Shown here: positions 40,556 to 49,800 of the stretch, one piece after another
How positions within the stretch are numbered: position 1 is the stretch's first letter
How the letters are laid out: each line of letters begins with the position of its first letter
Source of the DNA: Phytoactinopolyspora halotolerans
Lineage (GTDB): Bacteria; Actinomycetota; Actinomycetes; Jiangellales; Jiangellaceae
Direction: 5' to 3'
DNA length: 64,000 nucleotides
Assembly (NCBI RefSeq): GCF_010550675.1
Contig: NZ_JAAGOA010000029.1
Coordinates: forward strand, 1-64,000
Notes under the pieces: generated by a model
Databases searched by the model: none
What the model saw: only the letters and a program-made list of their open reading frames with translations
Told to the model about the DNA's origin: nothing
Program-made: the position numbers and the translations under genes

Positions 40556-42862
40556 TCAGCGGATCAGGTCAGTGATGCGCATCGCCGCATCGGCGGCGCC
40601 GTTGCCCGGATCGAACTGCGCCACCTGGGACACCATCTCGGTGCCACGGGCGAGAAGGTCGGCCAGCAATGGCTCGGCCGACTCCACGGTGACCGTCGTG
40701 ACCTGATGGGCCAGGCCCTTCTCGGCGGCGAATCCGGCGCGGGCCCGCTGGTCGTCGAGGGCGGTCTGAAGATTGGGTACGAACAGCGTCGGCACGCCGA
40801 ACCGCAACAACTCGTGGAAGGAGTTGTACCCGGACGCACTCACCGCGACGTCGAAGGCCCGGTAGTAGCGGGACAGCGGGTAGGCGCGCACCACATGGAC
40901 GCCGGAGTGCACGCCGCCGCCCGCGGCGATCTCGGGTTTGGTGATGCAGACCTGGACGCCGAGGTTGCGCAGCGCGGCGATCGAGGCGCCCACGTCGTCG
41001 CTGGTGTCGTTGATGTTGCCGGCACCGAGTGAGACCAGGGCGAGCGGTGCGTCCGGCTCGACGCCGAGCGCGGCGCGGGCCTTGTCCCGAACATCGAGCT
41101 CGTCGGTGTCCAGCAGCGTGATCGGGCCGACACGCTCCGCCGCCGCCTTGCCGGTGACGCCCCGGTCCGCCGGAGAGGCCAGATCCCCGGGCTCGAGCAC
41201 CAGGTCGAACCAGGCTGCCTTCTCCAACCGGTCCGCGCCCTGGCCTGGCTTCCACATTCCACGCCGCGACCACACCCAGCGCACCTCGGGGAAGGTCTCC
41301 TGTACTGCGGGGATTCCTTCGTACGGCCAGGTTCCGTCGAAGACGACGACGGCAGGCCGGATCCGATCCATCACCTGTGCCATGCATTCGGCGAAATACG
41401 CGTGCCAACGGCCCGGAGCCAGCCCGGTGGCCGTCATCGACGGCAGGTACTCGCACGGGTAGCCGAAGGTGCTCACCACCGGTGCCGCCTGGGACAGCGA
41501 GACGAAGTACGGGGCGACGTCCGCTCCGGTGCGCAGCGCGTAGGCCAGCAGCCGGGTCAGGTGGCCCATGCCGGAGCCGTTGCTGGAGACGAACAGGACG
41601 GACGCCTGCGCCGTCTCGGCGGGCGGCACGGGCGGGCGGGCCGCCGGGTGGTCGCCGCGGTCCTGGCCTGTGCCGTCCTGGCCTGCGCCGCTCGACGTCT
41701 CCGGTACCGGCGATGACGACGTCTGCACCGGGGATGATGCCGGAGCCGGAGCCGGAGCCGGCGACGCTGCCGGAGGGCCGGAGGGTGCACCGATCAGGTC
41801 CGTCAGCCGCGCGACGTGTGCCTCGTATCCGAACCGGCCCCGCACCACCTCGGTGGCGCGGGCGACCTGTGCGTCGTAGGCCGCCTGATCCGCGTACAGC
41901 CGGTCGATGACGCGCCGGACGTCTTTCGGCTCCGCATAGACCGCCGCCTCGCCGAAGAGGGGCTTGAACACCGTGGGTAGCACGGCCGGGACCCCGCTGG
42001 CGATCGCCTCCAGGATGGTCCGTCCGAACGCCTCCACCCAGCGTGGGTCATGGAAGTACACGAAGAAGTCGAGGCCGCCGAGGAACTCCTTGGGTGACAT
42101 GGCGCCGAACTCGTACACCTCCCACGAATCCGGCAGCGTGCCCAGCAACGCCTCGGCCGGCTCCGCACCGCCGAGGACGCGGATCGTCCACGAGCCGTCG
42201 ACCGGGTAGACCGCTCGGAGCGTCTCGGCGTCCCGCGGCCACTTCTGCGCCGACGACCGGCTGTGCCGGCCCACAATCGGGCGGGCTCCGCGAGGACCGC
42301 GCCGTTCGTGACGCCAGGCGTCCACGTCGATGATGTTGACCCAATCGGAGTCCAGCAACGACGCCGGCGGGACCCGGCCGGTGATCGACTCCCGCACCTG
42401 CGGACCGATCGGCGCCCATAACGGCTCGTGGCCGAAACGCTCCCGTGCAATTCGGTGCACGTGCTCCGGGCGGTAGTGCTCGTGCCCGTCGATGTCGTGC
42501 GGCGCGGCATTGGCGACGATGACGACGTGGTCCGCCTGGACCGGGGGCAGCTGACCGGCGGCCTTCTCCAGCACGGCTGGGTGCCGGACTACGGCCACCC
42601 GGGCGCGGACGTGCTCGGGGCGTAACAGGAGCTCCGCATGGCCCTGTTCGACCTCCGCCCTGATCTGGGCGTTGACCGGTGAGACCTTGGCCACGAGCGG
42701 TCCGTTGAGGTGCAGGAGAGCGGTGCTGAAACCGGCCGCGTGCTGTGCTTTGACCTCTTCGGCGATGCTGTGCGCGGTTCCGCCCGCGAAGCGCAGGTCG
42801 GACACGTCGAGCACATCCACGGCTCGGGCATCGGTTTCAGACACGGGAGACGATAATGCCAT
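40556..42862 (-). CDS. Two-enzyme glycosyltransferase fusion (GT-B plus GT28/MurG-like)
   Basis: 768 residues. Residues 1-355 are the GT-B domain shared with the 18964 protein: FAGGTAHSIAEEVKAQHAAG, WAPIGPQVRESI, RPIVGRHSRSSAQKWP, FFVYFHDPRWVEAFGRTILE and KPLFGEAAVYAE. A Pro/Ala/Ser linker of about 55 residues follows. Residues 415-768 are a second GT-B enzyme of GT28/MurG type: VSSNGSGMGHLTRLLAYAL, LVSLGAGNINDTSDD, AVSASGYNSFHELLRFGVPT and LFVPNLQTALDDQRAR. ATG 42862 has TGGAG nine bases upstream. Probably adds two sugars, or initiates and extends, on a lipid or sugar acceptor. Confidence 0.82.
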   Translation of the reverse strand: MALSSPVSETDARAVDVLDVSDLRFAGGTAHSIAEEVKAQHAAGFSTALLHLNGPLVAKVSPVNAQIRAEVEQGHAELLLRPEHVRARVAVVRHPAVLEKAAGQLPPVQADHVVIVANAAPHDIDGHEHYRPEHVHRIARERFGHEPLWAPIGPQVRESITGRVPPASLLDSDWVNIIDVDAWRHERRGPRGARPIVGRHSRSSAQKWPRDAETLRAVYPVDGSWTIRVLGGAEPAEALLGTLPDSWEVYEFGAMSPKEFLGGLDFFVYFHDPRWVEAFGRTILEAIASGVPAVLPTVFKPLFGEAAVYAEPKDVRRVIDRLYADQAAYDAQVARATEVVRGRFGYEAHVARLTDLIGAPSGPPAASPAPAPAPASSPVQTSSSPVPETSSGAGQDGTGQDRGDHPAARPPVPPAETAQASVLFVSSNGSGMGHLTRLLAYALRTGADVAPYFVSLSQAAPVVSTFGYPCEYLPSMTATGLAPGRWHAYFAECMAQVMDRIRPAVVVFDGTWPYEGIPAVQETFPEVRWVWSRRGMWKPGQGADRLEKAAWFDLVLEPGDLASPADRGVTGKAAAERVGPITLLDTDELDVRDKARAALGVEPDAPLALVSLGAGNINDTSDDVGASIAALRNLGVQVCITKPEIAAGGGVHSGVHVVRAYPLSRYYRAFDVAVSASGYNSFHELLRFGVPTLFVPNLQTALDDQRARAGFAAEKGLAHQVTTVTVESAEPLLADLLARGTEMVSQVAQFDPGNGAADAAMRITDLIR

Positions 42863-42883
42863 GTCATAAACTCCAGCGCCCCA

Positions 42884-42907
42884 TCCGGACCGCACACTGC
42901 GGCCGGA
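42884..42907. terminator. Hairpin after the TIGR03089 gene
   Basis: A 9-base-pair GC-rich stem with one bulged A and a 5-base loop lies in the 64-base gap after the TIGR03089 stop on the minus strand. It may separate this conserved block from the glycosyltransferase gene. Confidence 0.45.
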
Positions 42908-42926
42908 CGACGCTGGGCGGACGATC

Positions 42927-43715
42927 TCAGTCAGGGCCGGCGTCCTCACTCTTGGCGCCGGCGTCCTCGCTCTCGGCGCCGGCCGGTGCGACAACCGTCA
43001 CACGCTCGGCGGCGATGCGCGAGTCGCGGGTTCCGTCGGCCTCGTTGCGGACGAGTACCGCCGAGCCCCCGACGACCATCGGTACCAGCAACGCATCGAG
43101 CAACGCGGTGCGCAGATCTGCCGTGCTGACCAGCAACCGCGCCCCGGGGTCGGCGCCGAGCCGGTCTCCGCGTTCGCGCGCCTGATCCACCAGGCCGCTG
43201 AGGGTGTGACTGATTCCGCGGTGTTCCAGGGCTGGTTCGGTGGCTGCGGGCGGTACGTAGCCGGCCAGCCGGTCCGGATGCCCGGGAACCTCGACCGCGT
43301 AGTCGAGCACGCCGATCGGCAGCGGATCGGCGAACCGGCCGCCGAGCGGACGCAACGAGAGCGCGACCACCTCCTCCGCCTCGGTGGTCGCCGCCTGGTC
43401 CAGCGTGTCGGGGCCCACCACGAGCACGTCGGCTCCATCCGCGCTGTCCACGACGCAGGCGCCGAGCGCCCAGCAGGCGGCCGCCCACACCAACGCCTGC
43501 CAATGCGGTGGCAGCAGGACGGCGATCCGGGCGCCGGAGTCGGTGGCCAGGTCGTCGCGGAGCAGGCCCGCCGTCTTGGCGACCCAGTTGTCGAAGGTCG
43601 CCACGGACAGCTCGACCCGCTCGCCGGTCGCGTCGTCGTAGAAGGTCACCAGCGGGCGCGCGCTGTCGCGCTGCAGTTCGGCGCGGAGCAGATCGTACGG
43701 TGTCGTCGTGGCCAT
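42927..43715 (-). CDS. TIGR03089 family protein (AMP-binding-like N-terminal fragment)
   Basis: 262 residues. It resembles only the N-terminal part of acyl-adenylating enzymes (FYDDATGERVELSVATFDNW and VLLPPHWQALVWAAACWALG), with no SGTTG loop. This is the known TIGR03089 actinobacterial family of unknown function, represented in mycobacteria next to an LCP gene (Rv3268 beside Rv3267). The last residues carry a 21-base tandem duplication giving two SEDAG units. It sits downstream of fbiB on the same strand. In relatives an LCP gene is close by; here the nearest one is 39 kb away, across the glycan cluster. Confidence 0.8.
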   Translation of the reverse strand: MATTTPYDLLRAELQRDSARPLVTFYDDATGERVELSVATFDNWVAKTAGLLRDDLATDSGARIAVLLPPHWQALVWAAACWALGACVVDSADGADVLVVGPDTLDQAATTEAEEVVALSLRPLGGRFADPLPIGVLDYAVEVPGHPDRLAGYVPPAATEPALEHRGISHTLSGLVDQARERGDRLGADPGARLLVSTADLRTALLDALLVPMVVGGSAVLVRNEADGTRDSRIAAERVTVVAPAGAESEDAGAKSEDAGPD

Positions 43716-43735
43716 GACCCGAGGTTACGTCGCGC

Positions 43736-45046
43736 TCACCGGGTGCTGAGGAAGCCGTCCAGCGGGCGCGGCGGGTGGACCTGAGGTGGTGCGGCCGGAT
43801 GCCCGATCACGATGGCGCCGTGGGGTGCCCATTCCGCGGGCAGGTCGAGGTCCGCGGCGAGTTTCGCGGGCGACGTGCCCGCCGCCGGGAACAGCCAGGA
43901 CGCGCCGAGCCCGTCCGCGGCGAGGGTGACGAGCAGGTTCTCCACCGCGGCGCCGACGGCGAGCGTGACGCTGTGGTCGCCGGCATCGGCGCCGTTGCCG
44001 GCGGCCGTGGAGCCGCCGTTGCCGGCGACGGCACACGGCACGAGCACGGCGCCGGCCGCGAGCAGGACCTCCGCCGGATCCCGGCCCGGTGCGCGCACGG
44101 CGTCCGCCAGGACCGATCTGGCCCGGGCCGACTCGGCGGCGACGAACCGCACCGGCGGGTCGGATTCGGTGCCGGGCCTGGCCGGGTACGGTGCGGTCAG
44201 CGCGGCGGCGACGGCGCGGCGGATCGTCGCGTGGTCGACCGTCTCCGGGGTGAACGCGGTGACGTCGTGCCGCATCAGCACCGCCTCGCGCATCGCTTCC
44301 GGGGTGCCGAGCCGGAACCGGTCCTCGGCCGAGGGACGGATCAGCACGGACGCTCCCGGATCGGGGGTGCCGTCGTCGACTCTCACCAGGTGTGCCAGCC
44401 CGCGCACCACGGCGATCGGCACGCCGGAGAGCTTGCCACGGACCAGTTCGGTGGCGGCGGCGAGCTCATCCGCGACGGCGACGATCGTGACGCCCAGATC
44501 GTTCCCGTACGGGTCGCTGCGCCCTCGCAGGTCATCGACGGCGTGGATGCCCGCCGCGCCGATCGCCACGTCCACCACGCCGTTGCGCCACACCCGGCCG
44601 GCGGTGTCCGTGACGACCACGCCGACGCGCGCGCCGAGCCGGTCGCGGATCCCGTCCCGGATGCGGCGTGCGGAGGCATCCGGATCCTCGGGCAGGAGCA
44701 CGACGTCGCCGGCGGTGACGTTCGACGCGTCCACGCCCGCGGCCGCCATGACGAAGCCGTGCCGGGTCTCCACGATCCGGGTCCGGCCCCGCGGCGTGGT
44801 CCATTCGGAGACCGTCCGCACCGCCTCGGCGTCGATCGCTTCGTCGCGGTCGACACCGCGGAGCAACCGCCCCTCGGACTTGCTGACGATCTTGCTGGTC
44901 ACGACGACGATGTCGCCGTCGCTCAGGGGTCCGGCCGCGTCGCCGGCGTGGAGGGCGTCGATCAGGAGCCCTACGAGGTCATCGTGCGGGTGCACCTCCG
45001 GAATGCCGGGTACGCCCCACACCTCGAATCTCGGGTACGTGCTCAT
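43736..45046 (-). CDS. fbiB: Coenzyme F420:L-glutamate ligase / dehydro-F420 reductase
   Basis: 436 residues, two domains as in mycobacterial FbiB. Residues 1-245 are the CofE-type ligase that adds gamma-linked glutamates to F420-0 using GTP: VWGVPGIPEVHPHDDL, DIVVVTSKIVSKSEGRLL, ETRHGFVMAAAGVDASN and VVVTDTAGRVWRNGVVDVAIG. Residues 250-436 are the nitroreductase-like FMN domain that reduces dehydro-F420-0: RRAVAAALTAPYPARPG, NLLVTLAADGLGASWLF. ATG 45046 is chosen; GTG 45052 is two codons upstream. It follows fbiA on the same strand after 124 bases. Confidence 0.93.
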   Translation of the reverse strand: MSTYPRFEVWGVPGIPEVHPHDDLVGLLIDALHAGDAAGPLSDGDIVVVTSKIVSKSEGRLLRGVDRDEAIDAEAVRTVSEWTTPRGRTRIVETRHGFVMAAAGVDASNVTAGDVVLLPEDPDASARRIRDGIRDRLGARVGVVVTDTAGRVWRNGVVDVAIGAAGIHAVDDLRGRSDPYGNDLGVTIVAVADELAAATELVRGKLSGVPIAVVRGLAHLVRVDDGTPDPGASVLIRPSAEDRFRLGTPEAMREAVLMRHDVTAFTPETVDHATIRRAVAAALTAPYPARPGTESDPPVRFVAAESARARSVLADAVRAPGRDPAEVLLAAGAVLVPCAVAGNGGSTAAGNGADAGDHSVTLAVGAAVENLLVTLAADGLGASWLFPAAGTSPAKLAADLDLPAEWAPHGAIVIGHPAAPPQVHPPRPLDGFLSTR

Positions 45047-45133
45047 GATCACGCCCCGTACCCGTGCGGATGGGATACGACTTTGGTGGGCGATAGCGCC
45101 CTGAACTCGCATCCGATCGCGATTCTCGGCCCG

Positions 45134-45163
45134 CGCAACGGCCCCTCGGCCCGGCCCGTTGCG
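45134..45163. terminator. Hairpin between fbiA and fbiB
   Basis: CGCAACGG at 45134-45141 pairs perfectly with 45156-45163 across a 14-base loop that can itself pair partly. It lies just after the fbiA stop. It may attenuate rather than stop transcription into fbiB. Confidence 0.4.
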
Positions 45164-45170
45164 TCGTGCG

Positions 45171-46139
45171 TCACGTTCTGGCTCCGCGGACAGCCGCGGC
45201 GAGGTCCAGGGCGGCGGCGGCCATCGCGGCCGCGGCCTCGACATCCCGCATCCACAGCGGCACCGCGCGACAACGCACGCCCGCCTCCTCGACGGCAGCG
45301 ACGTAGGCCTCGTCCGTGCTGTCGACCAGCCATCCGTCGAGCAGATCCGCGAAGAGCCCGGCGACGCCGGCCGGGCTGACCTCCACACCGATCGTTCGCA
45401 GCACCGCATCGGCCATCCCGCGCACCGGCGCGTCGCCGATGATCGGGGACAGGCCCACCACCGGTGCCCGGGCAGCGGCCACGGCATCTCGCACACCGGC
45501 GACGGCGAGGATCGGGCCGATGCTGACGACCGGGTTGGAGGGCGGCAGCAGCACGACGTCCGCGTCTGCCACGGCGTCGAGCACGCCCGGCGCCGGTGTC
45601 GCGGCGTCGATGCCCGCCAGGACGATCCGCTCCGCCGGCACCGCCGCGCGCATCCGTACCCACCACTCCTGGAAGTGCACCGCCCGGGTCTGCCCGTCGT
45701 CGTCGGGTATGACCACATGCGTCTCCACCCGGTCGTCGGACATCGGCAGCAGCCGGACGCCGGGCTGCCAGCGGTCGCAGAGCGCTTCCGTCACCGCGGA
45801 GAGCGGGTAGCCGGCGGCCAGCATCTGAGTGCGCACCAGATGGGTGGCGATGTCCCGGTCACCGAGCGTGAACCAGAGCGGATGGGCGCCGTAGGCGGCG
45901 AGCTCTTCCGCGACCGAATGGGTCTCGTCGGCGCGTCCCCAGCCCTGCTGCTCGTCGATGCCGCCGCCCAACGTGTACATCACGGTATCCAGGTCAGGGC
46001 TGACATGCAGGCCGTGCAGGGTGATGTCGTCGGCGGTGTTGCCGATCACGGTGATGTCGGCGTCGGGCGCGGCCCGGCGCAGCCCGCGCAGGAAACGCGC
46101 TGCGCCGACGCCACCGGCCAGCGCGGTGATTCTCAGCAC
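45171..46139 (-). CDS. fbiA: 2-phospho-L-lactate / enolpyruvyl transferase of F420 biosynthesis
   Basis: 322 residues, the normal length for CofD/FbiA. It joins the activated phospho-lactyl or phosphoenolpyruvyl group to the deazaflavin Fo. Family motifs are TALAGGVGAARFLRGL, IGNTADDITLHGLHVSPDLD, HPLWFTLGDRDIATH, LLPPSNPVVSIGPILAV and GLSPIIGDAPVRGMAD. GTG 46139 is the start; a GAGGG element is very close to it. It is divergent from whiB across 284 bases, an arrangement long known in actinobacteria (whiB2-fbiA-fbiB in mycobacteria). Confidence 0.94.
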   Translation of the reverse strand: MLRITALAGGVGAARFLRGLRRAAPDADITVIGNTADDITLHGLHVSPDLDTVMYTLGGGIDEQQGWGRADETHSVAEELAAYGAHPLWFTLGDRDIATHLVRTQMLAAGYPLSAVTEALCDRWQPGVRLLPMSDDRVETHVVIPDDDGQTRAVHFQEWWVRMRAAVPAERIVLAGIDAATPAPGVLDAVADADVVLLPPSNPVVSIGPILAVAGVRDAVAAARAPVVGLSPIIGDAPVRGMADAVLRTIGVEVSPAGVAGLFADLLDGWLVDSTDEAYVAAVEEAGVRCRAVPLWMRDVEAAAAMAAAALDLAAAVRGART

Positions 46140-46291
46140 CCCTCGACGCTACGCTGAGGCACGTCGAAGATCATCAACGGGTGGCGGCATCATGGTGTCG
46201 TCGACCCGATGGTGATCGGCGATAGATGGGAACGGGCGATCAACCGAACGGTCAGACGATCTTGAACTTAGAACATTTACCATGGTTCCGC

Positions 46292-46320
46292 TTGACGGGC
46301 ACGTATTGCAGGCATGTAAT
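46292..46320 (+). promoter_or_regulatory. whiB promoter, TTGACG-17-TGTAAT
   Basis: TTGACG (46292-46297) and TGTAAT (46315-46320) have the ideal 17-base spacing. The 5' leader to the GTG would be about 97 bases. The surrounding 46250-46330 is AT-rich for this genome. The rest of 46140-46423 must also hold the fbiA promoter, which I could not place. Confidence 0.6.
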
Positions 46321-46423
46321 TTCGTACGTGTCGTTCGGTGTTCCGCGGCCTCGACCACCGCGGAACGCCACGGGGGCCGGTTCTCCTCGGAGGACACGGA
46401 TATGGTCGAAGGAGGCGAGCCAT

Positions 46424-46690
46424 GTGAGTGAGTGGGAAGAGTTAGAGATCCTGCTCGGAGGCGACGCCGAGGAGGCGAGTTGGCAAGAGCGTGCGCTCTG
46501 TGCCCAGACTGACCCGGAGGCGTTCTTCCCAGAGAAGGGCGGCTCAACCCGTGAGGCCAAGCGGGTCTGCCTGTCATGTGACGTCCGTGCGGAGTGTCTC
46601 GAGTACGCGCTGGCCAACGATGAGAGATTCGGGATCTGGGGCGGACTGTCCGAGCGTGAGCGGCGCAAGCTGAAGAAACGCGCGGGCTAG
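46424..46690 (+). CDS. WhiB-family iron-sulfur transcription regulator (WhiB2/WhmD type)
   Basis: 88 residues. The four cysteines that hold a [4Fe-4S] cluster are in ALCAQTDPEAFF and RVCLSCDVRAECLEYAL. The beta-turn GIWGG and the basic C-terminal ERRKLKK follow. The N-terminus is MSEWEELEILLGG in translation from GTG. GTG 46424 is fixed by AAGGAGG eight bases upstream; an overlapping ATG at 46422 is out of frame. WhiB2/WhmD proteins control septation and growth in mycobacteria and Streptomyces; the location beside fbiA supports this subtype. Confidence 0.93.
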   Translation: MSEWEELEILLGGDAEEASWQERALCAQTDPEAFFPEKGGSTREAKRVCLSCDVRAECLEYALANDERFGIWGGLSERERRKLKKRAG

Positions 46691-46852
46691 CGGCTGCGGT
46701 CGCCTCGTCGCCGCACGCGGTAGCCGGGCGTCGAGCGAGCCGCTGGTACGGCTGCATGCTGCTCGAGGCCGGAAGTCGGCGTATGGTTGGCGGTCGGCGT
46801 ATCCAGTGCGCACCACTGGAGGAAACGGACCGACCAACACCGACGACGAGGC

Positions 46853-49800
46853 ATGGCAACCGACCAGAACTACTCCGCCGCCGGCGGAAGTCCCCTGAGT
46901 GCCGGGGGTCCTCCGGGTGCTCCGAACCCGCTGGACCTCCCTGGCGGATCAAGCATCTACGAAGACCAGGGCTACGGCAGTGACGCCGCTCTCGACGCCT
47001 TCACCGGGCAGTTCACCGAGATCGCACCGGTCAACCCGGGCGCGCTGCACGCGCACGATGTCACCGCCGTCCTGGTCGCGCACAACGGCAGCCGATGGCT
47101 CCCGCGAGTCCTCGAAGGATTGGCAGGGCTGACGCATACGCCGGACCGGCTCATCGCCGTCGACACGGGCAGCCGGGACGACACCGGGCAGCTGCTCACC
47201 GCGGCGCTCGGTGCGCCGGCCGTGGTCTCCGCGCCTCGATCGCTGGGCTACGGCGCGGCGGTGGCGCAGGGCGTGCAGGCCGCCGACGAGATGGGTGTGG
47301 CCTCCCGGCGAGGACGAGTGCTGGCCGCCGAACGGACCGAATGGATCTGGCTGTTGCACGATGACAGCACTCCGGCTCCGGACGCACTGCAGCGTCTGCT
47401 GGAGACGGCGGTGCGCCGTCCGGACGCGGGCGTCATCGGTCCGAAGGTGCTCAGCTGGCGCGGCGACCGCCAGCTGCTGGAGGTCGGGGTCACGGTCTCC
47501 GGGAGCGGTCGCCGGCACACCGGGCTCGACCGACGGGAATACGACCAGGGTCAGCACGACGAAACCAAAGAGGTCCTGGCGGTCGGCAGCGCCGGCATGC
47601 TGATCCGTCGCGACGTCTGGGAAGAGCTGGGCGGGTTCGACCCGGTGCTGTCGGTCTTCCGGGACGACATCGACTTCTGCTGGCGTGCCAACCGGGCGGG
47701 TCACCCGGTGGTCGTCTCGCCGGAAGCAGTGGTCTATCACGCGGAGGCCGCCGCACACGGACGTCGCCGGCTGGGAGCGACCCGCCTGCGGCCGCACCTG
47801 GCGGACCGGCGCAACGCGCTCTACGTCGTGCTGGTCAACTCTCGCCTGGCCTGGTTGCCGTTCCTGCTGTTGCGAGTGATCATCGGTGGGCTCGGCCGAT
47901 CGGTCGGCTTCCTGTTCGGCAAGCAGCCGGCGCTGGCGGTCGAGGAGCTCGGGGCGGTCTTCGCCGTGCTCGGCCGGCCGGACCGGCTGGTCCGCGGTCG
48001 ATCCCGCCGTCGTCGGCTGAGCCGTCCGCACACCCAGCTCCGTCCGCTGTTCCCTCCACGCGGGCAACAGCTGCGCAACGCCGGCGAGAACCTGCTGTCC
48101 TTCCTGAGCGGATCGGGTTCCGGGCACGACGTGTCCGGAGCATCGCGGCGGGCCTCAGCGAGCAGCGAGGACGAGGTGCCGACCACCGACGACGCCTTCC
48201 TGCTGCGGTTTCTGCTGCACCCACTGATGCTCGCGGGTGTGGGCCTGGTGCTGTTGACGCTGCTCGCGGCGCGGGACCTGATCGGCGGCGGGCACCTGAT
48301 GGGTGGCGCGCTGCTGCCCACCGTGTCCGATCCGGCGGACCTGTGGCGCAGCTACACCGAGTCGTGGCATGGCGTCGGGCTCGGCAGCGGCACGGCCGCG
48401 CCCCCCTACCTCGCCGTGGTGGCCGTGGTCGCCACCCTGGTGCGCAGCGCCGCGTTCGCGGTCGACCTGCTGCTGCTCGGATCGGTGCTGCTCGCCGGGG
48501 TCAGCGCCTACTTCCTGTTGCGCCGGCTGGTCTCCGGGCGCTGGCTGAGAGTATGGGGTTCGGTCACCTACGGCCTGCTTCCCGCGGTCACCGGGGCGGT
48601 CGCGGCCGGCCGGCTGGGCACGGTGGTGGCCACGATCCTGACTCCGCCGCTGGTGCTGGCGCTGTACCGGACCGTCGGCCGCCCGGGCTCTCCGGGGCCG
48701 TTCCGCGCCGCCTGGAGCGCGGGGCTGATCCTCGCCGTGATGGCGGCGTTCGTCCCGCTCGCCTGGATCTTGATGATCATCATCGGCGGAGTCGGTGTGG
48801 CGACGGTCTACCGTGACCGGGCGACGGCGCTGCGGTTCGCGGTGATCGTGGCGATCGTTCCGGTGGTGCTGATCCCGTGGAGCGGAAATGTCCTGAGTGA
48901 CCCGGTGTTGCTGGTCACCGAGGCGGGCATGCCGGGACCGGGGCTCTCCGATGACGAGCTGGCGCCTTGGTCGGTGCTGCTGCAGCAGCCGGGCGGCCCC
49001 GGCGGTGCGCCGATCTGGCTCGGCGCCGGGCTGGTGCTGGCCGGCTGGGCCGCCCTGTTGCGGTCCGAGCGGCGGCTGCTGGTCTCTACGGCCTGGGCCG
49101 TCGTGGGCGCCGGGCTGGTCGTCGGGATCGTGGTCTCCCGCCTGGCCGTTACCGGGCCCACCTTGGAGACCCCGGTCGCGGGGTGGCCGGGATACCCGGC
49201 GGTGCTGATCGGCGGTGCGCTGATCGTCGCGGCGGTGGTGGCCGGCGAGGGCGCCCGGAGCTGGCTGGCACGGACCAGTTTCGGCTGGTTGCAGCCGCTG
49301 GTGGCGCTCGCGGCCGCGGCGGCGCTGCTGGTGCCGCTGGTGTCCGCCGTCTGGTGGGTGGTGGACGGTGCTGACGACCCGCTGGAGCGGCGCGATCCCG
49401 CCGTCCTGCCCGCGTACATCTCGGCCGAGGCCGAACAGCCGGAACGCATCCGTACCCTGGTGATCAGCCGGGCCGACGACGGACGGGTGACGTACTCGCT
49501 GCTGCGCTCGTCCGGGCCCCGGATGGGCGACGCCGAATCCGGGCCCGAACCGGACAAGTACACCGCCCTCGACGAGACCGTTGCGGACATCGTCTCCGGC
49601 CGCGGCGCGGCCGACGGCGCGAGCCTCGCGGTCTTCGCGGTGAAGTACGTCTACCTCGAGGCGCCGTTCGACCCGGACCTGGCCGACATCCTCGACACGA
49701 TCCCCGGGCTGGCCCGGGCGAGCGCGCCCGAGGGCGCCGCGATGTGGCGCGTCGACCAGCCGGTGGGCCGGGCCACGCTGATCCAGCCGCCGCCGGAGGG

